DNA of 64,000 bases. Source: Populus alba. Its lineage: Eukaryota; Streptophyta; Magnoliopsida; Malpighiales; Salicaceae. Under the pieces are notes generated by a model. It was given only the letters and a program-made list of their open reading frames with translations. It was not told the DNA's origin and made no database searches. Positions within the stretch are counted from its first letter, which is position 1, and every line of letters begins with the position of its first letter. The DNA is taken from assembly GCF_005239225.2 (NCBI RefSeq), contig NC_133289.1, positions 689,501 to 753,500 of the forward strand, given 5' to 3'. Positions 1-11,640 of this stretch are shown piece by piece. The position numbers and the translations under genes are program-made.

Positions 1-449
1 TTTGTGTTTAGTAAAAATTGCGTTTCAAACTTAATATTTTAGTTTATATAAAACGTGCAGTTTTTTAGTGTTTCCCAAACACCTTACTTACTGGGATTTT
101 TCGCACAGCAAACACAAAAATTAAAGGTAAACTGTTAATCGCTGTCTGTGATGGAAATGTCTTCCGGTTAAGACCATGGATGACGTTCTTGTTCATGGTT
201 TATTTTTATCTTGTCTTCATTCATTGAGAGACTTGTTAGGCTACAGGCTGCACAATTCAACTCTTCAAATTATTAGTTTTTCTTCTTTCATGAGCAATAC
301 TGAACTCTAACATTACAACCATCAGCTAATAGAAATACAGATCAGGTCACACCAAAACACTTCTCAGCAAATATATTTGTTTATACTTTCAAAATCTGCT
401 TTCATAGTAGCAAAATGTTAGCAGCTAGCATCCTTGAATAGATGCCTAT
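1..449. other. 3' flank of the Cys-rich gene, no gene seen
   Basis: AT-moderate sequence without a recognisable coding stretch on either strand. It probably holds the 3' UTR of the minus-strand gene that follows. Confidence 0.4.
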
Positions 450-803
450 CTATGCCATTGCCACGCAGCTGCATTTGCATCGAGACATGCATTTCTTGCA
501 ATCTGAAAGAGTTGGCTTCCCACCGTCGCAATCACACCTGGTGATACACTTGGACCTCGAGCTACCACCCCACAAGCACCGTGCCATGCAGTGCAGAAGT
601 GGCACGCAAGTTGGACAACCATACTTCATCTGATCAAGAACACAGTCTTTGCATCCACCGCCGTCCGATGGCTTGGTTCCTCCTGATCCCTTTGTTCCAT
701 TCCCGCCCGAAGAGCAGCTGGCCAGTGCTGGTGAAATCATCAAAGAAAACATGAGTAACACCATCAACACGGCTGGAAATGCAAATCCCTTCTTCTCCTC
801 CAT
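450..803 (-). CDS. small secreted cysteine-rich protein, function unknown
   Basis: Single-exon frame of 117 aa. I start at the ATG at 803 and not further upstream, because a TATA box on the minus strand at 861-867 would place transcription start near 835. Residues 1-28 form a signal peptide: a basic/acidic start, a hydrophobic core of about 16 residues, and an ALA|S cleavage site. The mature part opens with a Gly/Ser/Lys-rich linker (about 30-50), followed by a Cys-rich domain. There are 15 cysteines after the signal peptide, spaced mostly as CxxC and CxC pairs (CKDC, CPTC, CDC, CKKC, CKCSC). This does not match the spacing I know for defensins, LTPs, snakins/GASA, thionins or RALF peptides, so I give no family name. 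Secretion to the apoplast or vacuole is an inference. It has no operon-like neighbours; the next gene lies 1.2 kb away on the other strand. Confidence 0.7.
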   Translation of the reverse strand: MEEKKGFAFPAVLMVLLMFSLMISPALASCSSGGNGTKGSGGTKPSDGGGCKDCVLDQMKYGCPTCVPLLHCMARCLWGGSSRSKCITRCDCDGGKPTLSDCKKCMSRCKCSCVAMA

Positions 804-860
804 CTCTTCAAAACAAAAAGACAAGTCCTTGCTTGTATTAGCTACAACCCTTTTCACTTC

Positions 861-867
861 TTTTATA
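861..867 (-). promoter_or_regulatory. TATA box of the Cys-rich gene
   Basis: TATAAAA on the minus strand (plus-strand ttttata), 58-64 nt upstream of the ATG at 803. This leaves room for a 5' UTR of about 30 nt and supports the downstream start codon. Confidence 0.5.
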
Positions 868-1941
868 CACTTCTTGGTGACTAACAGCTAAGAGTTCACA
901 TTGTAACTCGTATGTATGAAAGAGATGGACATAAATGGTGCTATCTATGTTCACATTGTTTTCCAGGTTAAGTCTTCTCATTAAATACGTCATTGAATGT
1001 CTGACACGTCTTGATTTGCTCAACGTTTTATCTCGTCGCCTGTCTTAGTTTATCCTGCCCACAACTCTGTAGAAATTATAAACTCGATTTTTAATTTATC
1101 ACACCACTGATATTTTAGACTATCATGTTAAAAAATATATTTATTTTATTTTGTTTATTAAAGATAAAATATTACTTTTAAATTTTTTTTAGATTAATTC
1201 AATCACTTTAAAATAAACAGATTAATAAAAATTACTTTTAGTTTTTTTTTTTTTTTAGATTGACAATGGGCCCTCTAAGACTCCACAATTATTGATGTTA
1301 GAACATTACGGTTCTCATTAATTAATTTCCACATGACGGTTTTGTAGATTAAGGGCACGATTAAATGTGTACGAGCTGGCACATAAAAATTGGGTGTCTT
1401 GCACGAGTGTATATGTACTTATTTTTCAAAATTATTTCAGAGATGTTTATTTTTTATTTTATTCTCATAAACAAAATTCATTTTGTATTTGTTTTTTTTT
1501 TTTTTTTTTTTTTCCATCGAAGGCAACCTTAAAACACATTTGATGCTTATTCTTAGGATACAAAAATAGAGGTAGTTTTCTTTTGTTGTTAAATGTTATT
1601 TCAATCTTATTAGGAGTCAAGCATAAAATCTGATCATGATCCATTAGGACCTCCATAAATTTGCTTAGTAAATTTCTTGAGAGGAAAGAATGAATGACAA
1701 TGAACAAAGTTCAAACTTTAGGCACTATTGTCTTTGTCTTTATGCCTACATGATGTTTTTGTTGATAGATATTGTTTGGTACTGAGATTAATTGTTTTTA
1801 TTAAAAATTAATTTTAAAAAATAATATTTTTTTATTGTTTTAATCCTCAAATCAAACCAATAATTAAAATGGCAAATAAAAGACAGTGTGGGGAGAAGAC
1901 AGAACACCCTCGATGCCTTATCCAAAACAAAAAAAAACTAC
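868..1941. other. intergenic, AT-rich
   Basis: No coding stretch is supported. It contains homopolymer T runs (about 1242-1256 and 1491-1514) and the promoter-proximal DNA of two diverging genes. Confidence 0.4.
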
Positions 1942-1986
1942 ATATATAGACAGCTTATCCTAAACAAAAAATATATATAGACAGCT
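1942..1986 (+). promoter_or_regulatory. duplicated TATA region of the short wax-synthase gene
   Basis: The 14-mer atatatagacagct occurs at 1942-1955 and again at 1973-1986, giving two TATA-like blocks 31 bp apart. The second is about 40 bp upstream of the ATG at 2017 and is the more likely to be used. Confidence 0.4.
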
Positions 1987-2016
1987 ATGTTTGCTATCTA
2001 AAGATAGAGAGCTAAA

Positions 2017-2868
2017 ATGGAGGATGAAACCAAGAACTTGAGCAGTCACATTGCTCTCCTCTTGTCTTCACTAGGTTATTCTTATGTCCTGGCCACGTAC
2101 ATGAAAAAAGGCCTGACAAGGGTCTTCTTTCTCCTCCCCACATTCTACCTATTGACCATCTTTCCTTGGTATTTCACATCAAGCCTTCTCAGAGGAGTCT
2201 TATCTTTCTTTTTCACATGGATCACATCTTTCAAGCTTCTCCTTTTTTGCTTCAACAAAGGACCTCTCACTGCTTGCAAAAACTACTTAGACTTTGTTGC
2301 AATTGCCATTTTTCCTCTCAAGATCCGGGAAAATACTCACCCACATTCCGCAAGTACTGTTAAAACTCTGTCATCAATCATGGCAAGGTATGAGTTAGTG
2401 ACACTATTCAACAAGCCGTATTTAGCGACATCTTTACAAGGTTTTTGGGGTAGAAGGTGGAACCGGTTGTCTTCAAACATTTTGAGGCAAACAATATATG
2501 AACCTACCCAAAATGTTTTAGTGGGTTTCGTCGGAGTTGGCAAAGCAAGGATGCTGGCCATGATTACTACCCTTGTGATTTCAGGCATCATGCATGAGCT
2601 TATGTTCTACTACATCTCTTGTGGGACGACACCCACGTGGGAGGTCACTTGGTTCTTCGTCTTGCAAGGAATTTCCATGGTTTTCGAGGGAGCATTGAAG
2701 TATTTGGCTCGGGTTAAGGGTTGGACACCCGTTCGCCCCGCTGTTTCCAATGTTTTGACACTTGCGTTTGTGTCATTCACATTCTCTTGGTTTCTTGTAC
2801 TGCCTGTATGGAGGAGTGGACGAAATGAATGTGGCTTCAGGCCAAAGATTTTACCTTTCAGAGAATAG
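2017..2868 (+). CDS. wax synthase-like MBOAT acyltransferase, internally shortened
   Basis: Intronless frame of 283 aa. Plant wax synthases (long-chain-alcohol O-fatty-acyltransferases, MBOAT superfamily) join fatty alcohol and acyl-CoA in the ER membrane. Seen here: hydrophobic segments in the first 90 residues, FWGRRWN at 143-149, and SGIMHELMF with the presumed catalytic His at 193, followed by further membrane segments. Against the 386-aa paralogue at 7698-8858 this copy lacks the Asn/Asp-rich loop and roughly 60 residues that hold two membrane segments ahead of the FNKPYLATSLQ block (129-140). Its last ~20 residues also diverge after VLPV, and another frame continues past the stop, so a C-terminal frameshift is likely. 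Promoter elements are present, so it may still be transcribed. Activity is doubtful: the core motifs remain but the membrane topology would change. It could equally be called a pseudogene. Confidence 0.6.
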   Translation: MEDETKNLSSHIALLLSSLGYSYVLATYMKKGLTRVFFLLPTFYLLTIFPWYFTSSLLRGVLSFFFTWITSFKLLLFCFNKGPLTACKNYLDFVAIAIFPLKIRENTHPHSASTVKTLSSIMARYELVTLFNKPYLATSLQGFWGRRWNRLSSNILRQTIYEPTQNVLVGFVGVGKARMLAMITTLVISGIMHELMFYYISCGTTPTWEVTWFFVLQGISMVFEGALKYLARVKGWTPVRPAVSNVLTLAFVSFTFSWFLVLPVWRSGRNECGFRPKILPFRE

Positions 2869-4924
2869 ATCACTTGAAACCCTATCAATTGTTTCAAGAG
2901 CTACAAGCAGGTTTTCCTACTCTCATATTTTACTGTTACAGGCTATAATGTATTGAATATTTTGTTTTTTTCTATAAAAAATTACATGCTTTTGAGCTAG
3001 AGTTATTTTGATATTTTTACTTAGATATACTAGTTATTATTGATTTGTTTGGAAGTATTATTTTTTTTAACAATTAAATAATCAAAATAGCCCCAATAGT
3101 TTTTTTAAAAAATTAATCTTAGATGTTGGTTCCAATAAAATAATAAATTTATTGATATAAAAAGGCATACGTGGAATTTGGAGATAACATTTATTTTAAG
3201 AAATCAATCTACAATTTAATTCAAGATAAATATTGATCCATGGATCAATGAAGAAGAGAAATATATTATCCAGTAAACTATGATCAAATCAAGGGTTTGC
3301 AGTTAATTAGCATGAAATGCATTGCTAGTCTCGATAGTTTCAATGCCTTGAAATCTGCAAAGCACTATATTTGTGATTTGGATATGAAATACCAGCAAGC
3401 TTATGAGTCATAGAGAATTAATTAATATAATACAAATGATAATCACTTGCGTAATCGAAATTAGTTACCATTTTTACTCTTACTTGTTTCCTCCCAAGGA
3501 AAATACCATTTTTACTCTTACTTGTTTCCTCCCAAGGAAAATTGTAACTTCACTTTTGTTAACAAATTATTTCCAGTATTATGCTTCTCTCTATAAACAA
3601 ATGTTTTCTACTTTCTAAAAGAAAAAAAAAAAAAACCGACAAGGTCAACATACAGCAAAAAGATACATGCAGTGTTATTGAACTTGTAATTAACTATTCG
3701 GGGCCAAATTTCATGTTGAACTGGCTTGAAAGTTACCTGGTTAAAATTTTATCTATCCGGTTAAAACTATGGTAAAACTTGGTTTAATTATTTTTATTTT
3801 TTTTCAAAATAAAATTGAAGTCATTTAACTTTTTTTTAAAAAAATAATCTTGAAATAATGTTATTTTTGATAAATCTAAGTCAGTTAATTTATTTAATTC
3901 ATAACTCAAGTTAAATTTTATAACTATAAAGATAAGTAAGGTTTTATATAGCGGTTTAAAAATAAAACTAGTTCATTTATATTATATGACCTGACTCAAT
4001 CCATCAATATTGGACAATGTGAATATTAATAGATCAAAAAAACATAAGAAATAAATATCACAAGTTAAGATTTTTGAAATCCGGTTGACTAAACTCAATT
4101 TGTATATTTTTTTATATATATATATATTTGATAGTATGTATATTGAGCATTTGTTTTTATTTTATTTAGAAATGTTTTGACTCTAAAATTCTTGTTAGTG
4201 TATTTTCTATTAGATTTTTTTTAACTTAACAGAAAAGAGCTTTTTTCTTTTTTTTTTTGGTTATGGAGAAAAAGGGATGTAACTAGAATTTAATGGTAAT
4301 ATAAGCTATAAAAATTAGATTTAGAGCTGGTGCAATGACCTTGAAAAAATAACAATGTAAGCTCACCCAAAAATACCTGTAATAGCCATAAAAAAAAAAT
4401 AGCTCAATCTGATATATTTAATCCCCTCAAATAAAAATAAAACTAAATGAATCAAATTTATAATTTATAAAAGATCAAAATTAAAATTAAATACTATTAT
4501 TGATTTAAACTCAACCCAGCTATTTCCGGTAAGACTGTACTCTGGTTGCAAGTGGCAGCTACTCCTCGAAACCATATATTTAATTAATTTCTTCCCTGCT
4601 AGCTCCATTTCCCAGTTGCATTGAATATTGGAGTTAAAGCCATGGCCAACTTTCAGCTAATAATGGATAGAGGAGCTGTGTAGAAGAAAGTTAAAGGAAA
4701 ATAAATAAATAAATAAACAAAATTGAGAAGACGAAATTCTTTTGTGGTTGGATTTTAAATTACCTTCTTTTATAGTTGAATTTAATTAGAAAATTGGCCA
4801 AACTCGAACAAATGATGCATTTAAGAAGTTTTCTTTCTGCATGAATTGAACTTATAGCTAACTTATTGCAACAAAAATTACCTACCAATAATCTAAAATT
4901 TATGCTCAATAAAAACATCTCTCA
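2869..4924. other. intergenic, degenerate repeats
   Basis: AT-rich. It includes a perfect 38-bp tandem duplication (3466-3541). From about 3700 to 4060 it holds diverged sequence rich in ggttaaa/gactcaa motifs that recur elsewhere in the window (about 11170-11350, 49370-49570, 53650-53880), probably old repeat debris. No gene seen. Confidence 0.4.
3466..3541. repeat. perfect tandem duplication, 2 x 38 bp
   Basis: Copies at 3466-3503 and 3504-3541 are identical. The unit starts taccatttttactctt and ends ccaaggaaaa. There is no open function and it is probably a replication-slippage product. Confidence 0.9.
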
Positions 4925-5713
4925 ATTAGATATATGCACCCTTCACAAAATTAATGAAAGAAATGATCGATCTCCATACGTGCATGCCTCAACATCAATC
5001 TTCCAACGTACCACGGTTGGCATGAACAACCACATGGCAGTAGCCACCACAAACCCCACTACGTACAAGCGGTGCTGCTACCACCCTAGGCAATCCTCAC
5101 GTGCACTTTATTTCTTTCTTGATACCAATTTAGCCAAGCAAATACCATGCAAGAGAAAGAAGCACGCCACCTCCCACAGTGGCTTTTGGAGTCTAATGTG
5201 ATAGAAAATCAGCTCGTGCATGAGGCCAGAAAAATGTGCCGATGATCAGAGCTGGTAAGGGAGCCCACTTTTTTGCATTCCAACGTATAGAAGTTGACCG
5301 GATTGGATTGCATACAGTTGGATGCAAGATACTAGTGACCATCAGGTTCCTTCTTTTACTCTAAAAAAGTTTTGCAATGAGCTGGATAGGTGTGGCTCGA
5401 GCTAGGGCTCCAACCATGGCTAAGATTAGTTCTAGACCTATATAAAACATAGAGGAGCAATATGATATTTGGATGGATATATTCGTCTTTGGTATAAATG
5501 TAACCAAACTTCAAGGCATAGACGTTCAGAGGTGATTTAAGGCCTTTTAGCGGGATTTCTCGAGATTGGGTTTCAACATTCATAAGCTTCCCAAGATCTT
5601 GACTCTCAGCAACATTTACAAGCTCTTGATCATGAGGTAGTATTATTGGTGCAGGGTCCTGTCGAGTCTCGATAGCAAAGCAAGCAAAGACAATGAAATG
5701 TGGCAAAGAGAGG
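4925..5713 (-). pseudogene. wax synthase pseudogene, 5'-truncated
   Basis: On the minus strand this stretch aligns by eye along the whole C-terminal two thirds of the intact gene at 7698-8858, including the 3' end (shared aattaatgaaa near the stop). Recognisable blocks are SLPHFIVFAC, QELVNV, DLGKLMNVE and GYIYTKDEYIH (5356-5713), then the region of the MBOAT His. Lesions: the N-terminal ~95 codons are absent and replaced by unrelated sequence above 5714; about 40 bp are missing around 5380-5400, where the intact gene encodes the LGIELEPQFDEPYL block; several frame changes and stops separate the C-terminal blocks. It lies between the shortened paralogue (+) and the 7.2-kb relic (-), so it is part of a local duplication series. 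No product is expected. Confidence 0.8.
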
Positions 5714-7220
5714 GATGACCTCTAAGCAGGATGTTCCTGCATGTTGTGAGTCATGACCTCTGTGATCATCAAGTTTAGACAGCTCTATACATTCCTTGAT
5801 ATTGCCAACAATTTCAGTTTTTTTACTATTTACGGAAGGATCTTTTCTCGAGGCAGAGACCTTTGGACTACCATCGTTAATGGAAAGAAAGATCAATTCA
5901 AGTACCTCATTGGTCACATAAAGCATAACTAGATGATCCAATATAGACAGACATGTGTGTATATTGACGGGAAAGGACTCCAAATATTTATCTAATCCGA
6001 AGTATATTACATGCAAAAAAAAAAAACAATCATAACATGTTTGCAGATAACACACCAATCAGCAAATATCTCTATCTAAATTCTTAATTATCAGTTTTAA
6101 TATATGTAGCCAGTTTCATTAGCCTTCAGCTTTTCTTGTTTGCTGCCATTCCCATAACTACAGGAGGCAAGGATAATTAATAGCTGGCTATGTAGGTACT
6201 CCACGGTTCGGTCAATTGAGGGCATGCATGAGACATCAAATCAACTCGGAGAAAACAGAACCGACAAGCCAAGTGAGGATAGCTTGGTGAACGTGTGGCA
6301 GAAACATAGCAGTTTATACTGTATGTGAGAAAACATGTGAAGGCCACTCAAAAGCTATTAAACTCAGCCCGTAAATTTAAAATGACATCAAAATAGTCAG
6401 AACACTGAAATTGTTCTGACTATTAAACATAACATTTTGATTATTTTTTTTTAAAAAAGGAAGAAGTAGAATGGATTTTGAGCAAGATGATTCGATTAGG
6501 GTTGACTGACTCAATTTTCTAATGATTTTTTAAAATTTAAATTAGGTTATATGTTAAATATACCAAGTTCAAAATCAATCTGGTGAGCCAAACTATATTC
6601 GACCAAACTAGGACAATTAGCTTGAAGCTCAACAGCAACTAATGTCCTTTTCTCATATGAAGTTTTTTTATTCAAACTTCACCTTAATTTATAGCAAAAT
6701 TGAACGATAAAACGTGAAGGCTAGGGCATTGTGATGTTTTTCTATCTTTTCATTCAAGTATAATATTTATCATTTGAATAGGAGAAAGGTTTTTATTCGA
6801 GAGCATTATCTTTTGATAATGACTATTGTTGAAAATTATTAGATGAACCTGATTTTAGATATTACAAAATGAAATCTATTATCAACCATTTAAAAATATT
6901 TTTGATCCATAAACTTGATTGTTATAAAAATTATTAAAATAAATGCATGACTGTTTGATGGTTGACTTATTGGTATGATGATATTTTTTGTTAGTGTAGT
7001 CAATTATTGGTTACATGTGACATTGAAATTTGATGATGTAAATATATTTAATTTATTAATAAAAATTTATTTATTTTTAATATTTATTAAATATTTTATT
7101 AATGAATTTAAAATAAAAATAAAATTTACCAGACATGAGCATGGATGCTACCTCGCCAACGCTTCAACAGCAGTAGCCCATTGGGCTGCTGCTGGAGCCT
7201 CATGCCAGCTGCGCCAGGCT
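5714..7220. other. intergenic, with a coding-like patch of unknown origin
   Basis: At 5722-5880 the minus strand reads open for about 50 codons with ordinary codon use (NDGSPKVSASRKDP and following) and runs directly into the truncated edge of the pseudogene. I do not recognise it; it may be a captured exon. The remainder (5900-7220) is AT-rich with no gene seen. Confidence 0.3.
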
Positions 7221-7290
7221 TGCCTCAACGTCAACCTTGCATCATCCCACCGCCGGCATGGATAACCACATGGCAGTAGCCACCATAAAC
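7221..7290 (-). pseudogene. 70-bp wax synthase relic
   Basis: gcctcaacgtcaaccttgc through ggcagtagccaccat matches the intact gene's C-terminal coding region at 7770-7839 with scattered substitutions. It ends where the short inverted-repeat element at 7298 begins. It is the third damaged copy in the cluster. Confidence 0.65.
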
Positions 7291-7297
7291 GACTAAG

Positions 7298-7507
7298 AGT
7301 GTGTTTGGCAGTGTGGTAACGGTTGCTTTTCAAATAGCTTTTCGTGCCGAAATATATGCCAATGATGTTTTTTCATTTTTAAAAAATCATTTTTGATATC
7401 AGCACATCAAAACGATGTAAAAAGTACAAATCGCACTCAATTTTAGCAAAAAAAAATAAATTGAAATTTAATGAAACACCATTTGGAACGCAATGCCAAA
7501 TGATGTC
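7298..7507. mobile_element. MITE-like element, copy 1
   Basis: About 210 bp without coding capacity. The left end gtgtttggcagtgtgg is roughly the inverse of the right end aacgcaatgccaaatg. The interior (gttgcttttcaaatagct, gatatcagcacat, aaaacgat) is shared with a second copy at 26419-26630. The imperfect flanks gactaag/gtctaag could be a decayed target duplication. Probably a hAT-type non-autonomous element, by inference only. Confidence 0.65.
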
Positions 7508-7697
7508 TAAGTAATTTGAAAGGAGAGTTCACACCTAGTACAAATTCGAAATTTCTTTATAGAAGATCTCAGATAATTTTTCCCTTGAACTCTTCAAAAA
7601 ATATTTGTAGTCAAAGACATGCCAGAATATCCCTTGAATAACTTCAGAATAAGATGAAAACTAACTTTAGCTAATATATAAAATATTTATTTATTTT

Positions 7698-8858
7698 TCA
7701 CAATACATTTTTCAAGTAGATATATGCACCTTTCACAAAATTAATGAAATCAATTATTTCCATTCTTGCCTCAACATCAATCTTGCAACGTACCACTGTC
7801 GGCATGAACAACCAAATGGCAGTAGCCACCACAAACCCCACCACAAGTGGTGCTGCCACCACCCTAGGCAATCCCCATGAACAGTTTAATTCCCTCTTGA
7901 TAGCAATTTCAATAGTCAAGCAAACACCGTGCAAGAGAAAGAAGCAGGTGACCTCCCAAGTTGGCTTTCGGCGTCCAATGTGATAGAAAATCAGCTCGTG
8001 CATGATGCCAGAAACCAAAAATGATGCGATCGCAGCTGGTAATGGGGTCCATTTTTTTGTCATAAAACGGCTAAAAATGGATCTCACAGGATTGAATACT
8101 GCAGGGTGTAGGACACTAGTCACCATCAGGTTCCATCTTTTGCCCCAAAAGTCTTGCAATGAGCTAGCCAGGTATGGCTCATCAAACTGTGGCTCGAGTT
8201 CTATACCGAGGAAGGCTCGAGCTACGGCTCCAACCATGGCTAAGATGAATTCTAGACCGATATAAATGTGGATAACATAGACTAGCAATATGATTTTTGA
8301 ATGGATATATTCTTCTTTGGTGTACATGTAACCAAATAAGACCAGTAGTAGAAACTTTATGAAATATCTTAGAGGTCTACTAAGGCCTTTTCTGGGGACT
8401 TCTTGAGATGGGGTATCAGTATCATTGTCTTCAACATTTACAAGCTTCTCAAGATCTTGATTATCATTAACATTTACAAGCTCTCGACTATGAGGTGATA
8501 GATTTGGTGGAGGGTTTTGTTGAATCTTGATGGGAAGGCAAGCTAAGGCAATAAAATGTGGCAAAGAGAGGGGTGGTTGGGGTGATAAAGGGCCCTGGTC
8601 TAAGGCAAAGAGAAGAAGCTTGAAGTTTGCAAGCCATGAGAGGAAGAAAGAAGAAAGAGCTCTAAGATTGAAGACAGAGATATAGAGAGGAAGGACAAGA
8701 AATATGCATATGACTGGGAGGATAGCGAAGAGCCTAGCTGTTCCTTTGTCGATGAACTTACCTATTTTGTGACAGTAGCAAAGTAGGGCTAAGACAAGCA
8801 TCCATACCATGAGGAAGTTGGGCAAGCCACCTCCCATTTTCAATCTATGTTTCCTCAA
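7698..8858 (-). CDS. wax synthase-like MBOAT O-acyltransferase
   Basis: Single-exon 386-aa protein, close to the usual 340-390 aa of plant wax-ester synthases. These multi-pass ER enzymes esterify long-chain alcohols with acyl-CoA; the substrate here cannot be told from sequence. Seen: hydrophobic segments at about 12-30, 42-60, 66-88, 165-178 and 187-212; an Asn/Asp-rich soluble loop at 120-160; PYLASSLQDFWGKRWN ending at 243; SGIMHELIF with the likely catalytic His at 287; and two C-terminal membrane segments. A second Met at residue 8 could be the real start. It is the only complete member of the cluster. Its upstream neighbour is 3 kb away and unrelated. The paralogues at 2017-2868 and 4925-5713 are shortened or broken. 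Confidence 0.85.
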   Translation of the reverse strand: MRKHRLKMGGGLPNFLMVWMLVLALLCYCHKIGKFIDKGTARLFAILPVICIFLVLPLYISVFNLRALSSFFLSWLANFKLLLFALDQGPLSPQPPLSLPHFIALACLPIKIQQNPPPNLSPHSRELVNVNDNQDLEKLVNVEDNDTDTPSQEVPRKGLSRPLRYFIKFLLLVLFGYMYTKEEYIHSKIILLVYVIHIYIGLEFILAMVGAVARAFLGIELEPQFDEPYLASSLQDFWGKRWNLMVTSVLHPAVFNPVRSIFSRFMTKKWTPLPAAIASFLVSGIMHELIFYHIGRRKPTWEVTCFFLLHGVCLTIEIAIKRELNCSWGLPRVVAAPLVVGFVVATAIWLFMPTVVRCKIDVEARMEIIDFINFVKGAYIYLKNVL

Positions 8859-11620
8859 ATTGTGAGGAGACTATGCGTCTAGAGCACCTTCAAGTTGCAA
8901 GAACCATCCTTACCAGACAGCATATGTTCTTGATATATTTTATTTACTGTGGCCCATTCACCATGTGCTTTAAATGATTTGATATGAATCCAAGACGGAC
9001 AGCCAACCGCATTCAAGATTTTTCTTCTGTTTACTTTACTGAATTGATGTGTGCTAAAGATTTTTCTTTACACCATGGCCTCTTTTTTGTGTCCATACTA
9101 CTTGTCGGCTGTTGATCTTAACAAAAGTAGTGTTTCGAATCTTTTTTTTTACCTGATTTGTGTTTGATAAAATTATGCTTTTATATATTTAAAATAAAAG
9201 GAAATTGCAGAAAAAAAGACAGAATGTTTTTCAAAACTTGTCATATGCGAAGTAATTTAAGACTTGTAACTTGTCAAAACTGAATATTAAATCGCAGTAT
9301 ATCAAGCTTTAATTAGAATCTTAATTTTCTCGTTCTTTTTATCCTCTAACGAAGGGTATACGTAGTTATAAATATATAAAATCTGAGCTTAATTATGTGT
9401 AGATTATCTTATGTATTTTCATTAATTTTGATGACAAATAACATAACATAATGATAGTTATTTTTATCTCTTAATATAAAGCTACATCTCCATCACACTG
9501 AATGCCCTTTTCAATTGCTTTATACATTGTAGGTTGCCCGGGCCCCGGTGTGTTCCATATCCTTTTGGAAAAGGAAAGGATAAAAAGAGAGAGGGCATCA
9601 AGACGAAGGGATAGGCACACGATTCTAGAGCTAAAAAGAGTCGTGTAGGGAAAATAAAGATCACATCAGCAATTCTATTCTTATATATCCAAGTAATTAA
9701 TTAATAGCCATGATCGTGCACAATCAAGCTAAGAATTGTGTTCTGACAAAACACAAGAGTTAGATTTTCAATTTCCATTCGAAGATTTTTAGGCTTTAAT
9801 TTATTAGGAATTCAAAGGATTTATACATGTTTTTTAGATAATAGTCGAGAATCTTTATTGACTAAACCAGAATACAGAGATGAACAAAATTACCTGTTTC
9901 ATTGAAGAAAATTATCTGAGTATATCAAGATTGTACGTGTAACATAGTTTAAGTCTAAAACTTTTAAAAATAAAAATTAGGGTGGGAATATATTATTTGA
10001 AAGAAGGTTGTTTTCATTGTGCACACACTGTAATATATTAAATTCTCGGCAAAGGAATTTTAATTGTTAATATCATCATTATTTTTGGGATTTGGTTAGA
10101 GTATCAACGAGACAAAAATTCCACAATTAATCCATTATTTTATATATGAATAGTCTGTAAAGGATATCCTAACATTTATAAGAAGAAGACAAATGGTCTA
10201 ATAAAAATTGGAAATAGTGCGATTAAATTTCTTATTATGGGAATGCTATGAATTAATTCTTGGGGAATTTCTTTTGAAAAAAAAAAAGGGGGGTCGGCTA
10301 TTTTTGTTTGTGTTGATTAGGAAAATCATTGAGCAATCGTTAACCAAGTTAAGGTGGTAAAGGAGAAAAATGTACTAGCCTCTAGGTGTGAGGCTTTTAA
10401 TTATTTCTCAAGAACAAAAATCCGTGCATTTATAAGGTTGGTTCATTTGTGTTTGTTACTTGATTGCTATTGTTTTTTTTTTTAAAGGTTAAAATTAATA
10501 AAAAAAATAATACTCAATTAAAAAATAAAAAACCAATTGACACTAGAATTGTTTATACAGTCAAAATTAGCATCAATGAAAACTCTCTTTTTATATTAAA
10601 ATCTAATGATCTTTTCTCACAAAAAAAAAAAAGACTAGAAAATGAATTTTAATAACCAAAATCTTAGGAACCTAATACATATTAATTCAAAAAGATATGG
10701 ATCAAACTTAAGTTTTTGTACTATGTTTGAAGTTGTTACATATTTTATGTGTTTTTTATTTTGGTCTTTTTTTTTTTAATTTATTTCTTAAAAAAAAAAA
10801 AGAATTAATTGGTTATTAACTTGGTTTTAAAAAGGTTTAATTATATATAAAAAAATAAGAATCAAATTAAAAATCTAACAAAACACTAATATTTAGTTTA
10901 AAGTAAACAGTAAAAACACCTAACGGCATAGTGGTTTTTTTTTTTTTTTTAATGCTGTCCCGTTCATGTTCGGTTTTGGTTTGGTGGGAGTCATGACAGG
11001 CGTTGGGCTTAATGGAAATAATCCTCCTGTGTTACATAAACGTCAGGCCAGTGGAGAAATTACATAAAAATAAAATCTTATATTATTTGAAGAAGTTAGT
11101 TGATATGTAATTGCTAGGTTTTATATGGTGGAGGAAACGCAATGCCCTGATGTTTGAAGTATAGTTGTATTAAAACAGGTTTAATTTGGTGAGTTATTGG
11201 TTCGGTGACATTTCGACTCAGAATCTTGTTTTAAGCAGTTGTTTTACTACTCGGTTAAATTTGAGTATGACACGATCAAGTTAAATCCCATGATTTTTTT
11301 TTAATAATTTTTATCCAAAACCCATCAATCAAAACCCAATTGATGATCGTGACAAGTTATGGGGTAAGCACTATTAAAGTAAGATCATATTCTCCATGTT
11401 TTACTCAAAGCTCAACAAATTCAAGCATAATTATGAATTAGGATTTCTACTAAAGATTTCAAGTTCAAGAATTTGTGCTTCTGTGTTTTTTTCTTGTAAG
11501 ATCCTCGTGTTGCATTGCATATCTAAAGAATGTGGCAAAGGTTAATGCCCCGAATATTCAAATAGCAAGATTCATCTCCAGGCAGCACAATTAATTGTCA
11601 GCTATTTGTCCCAAGCATTT

Positions 11621-11640
11621 GTGTGTGTGTGTGTGTGTGT
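11621..11640. repeat. (GT)10 microsatellite
   Basis: Ten perfect GT units. Confidence 0.95.
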
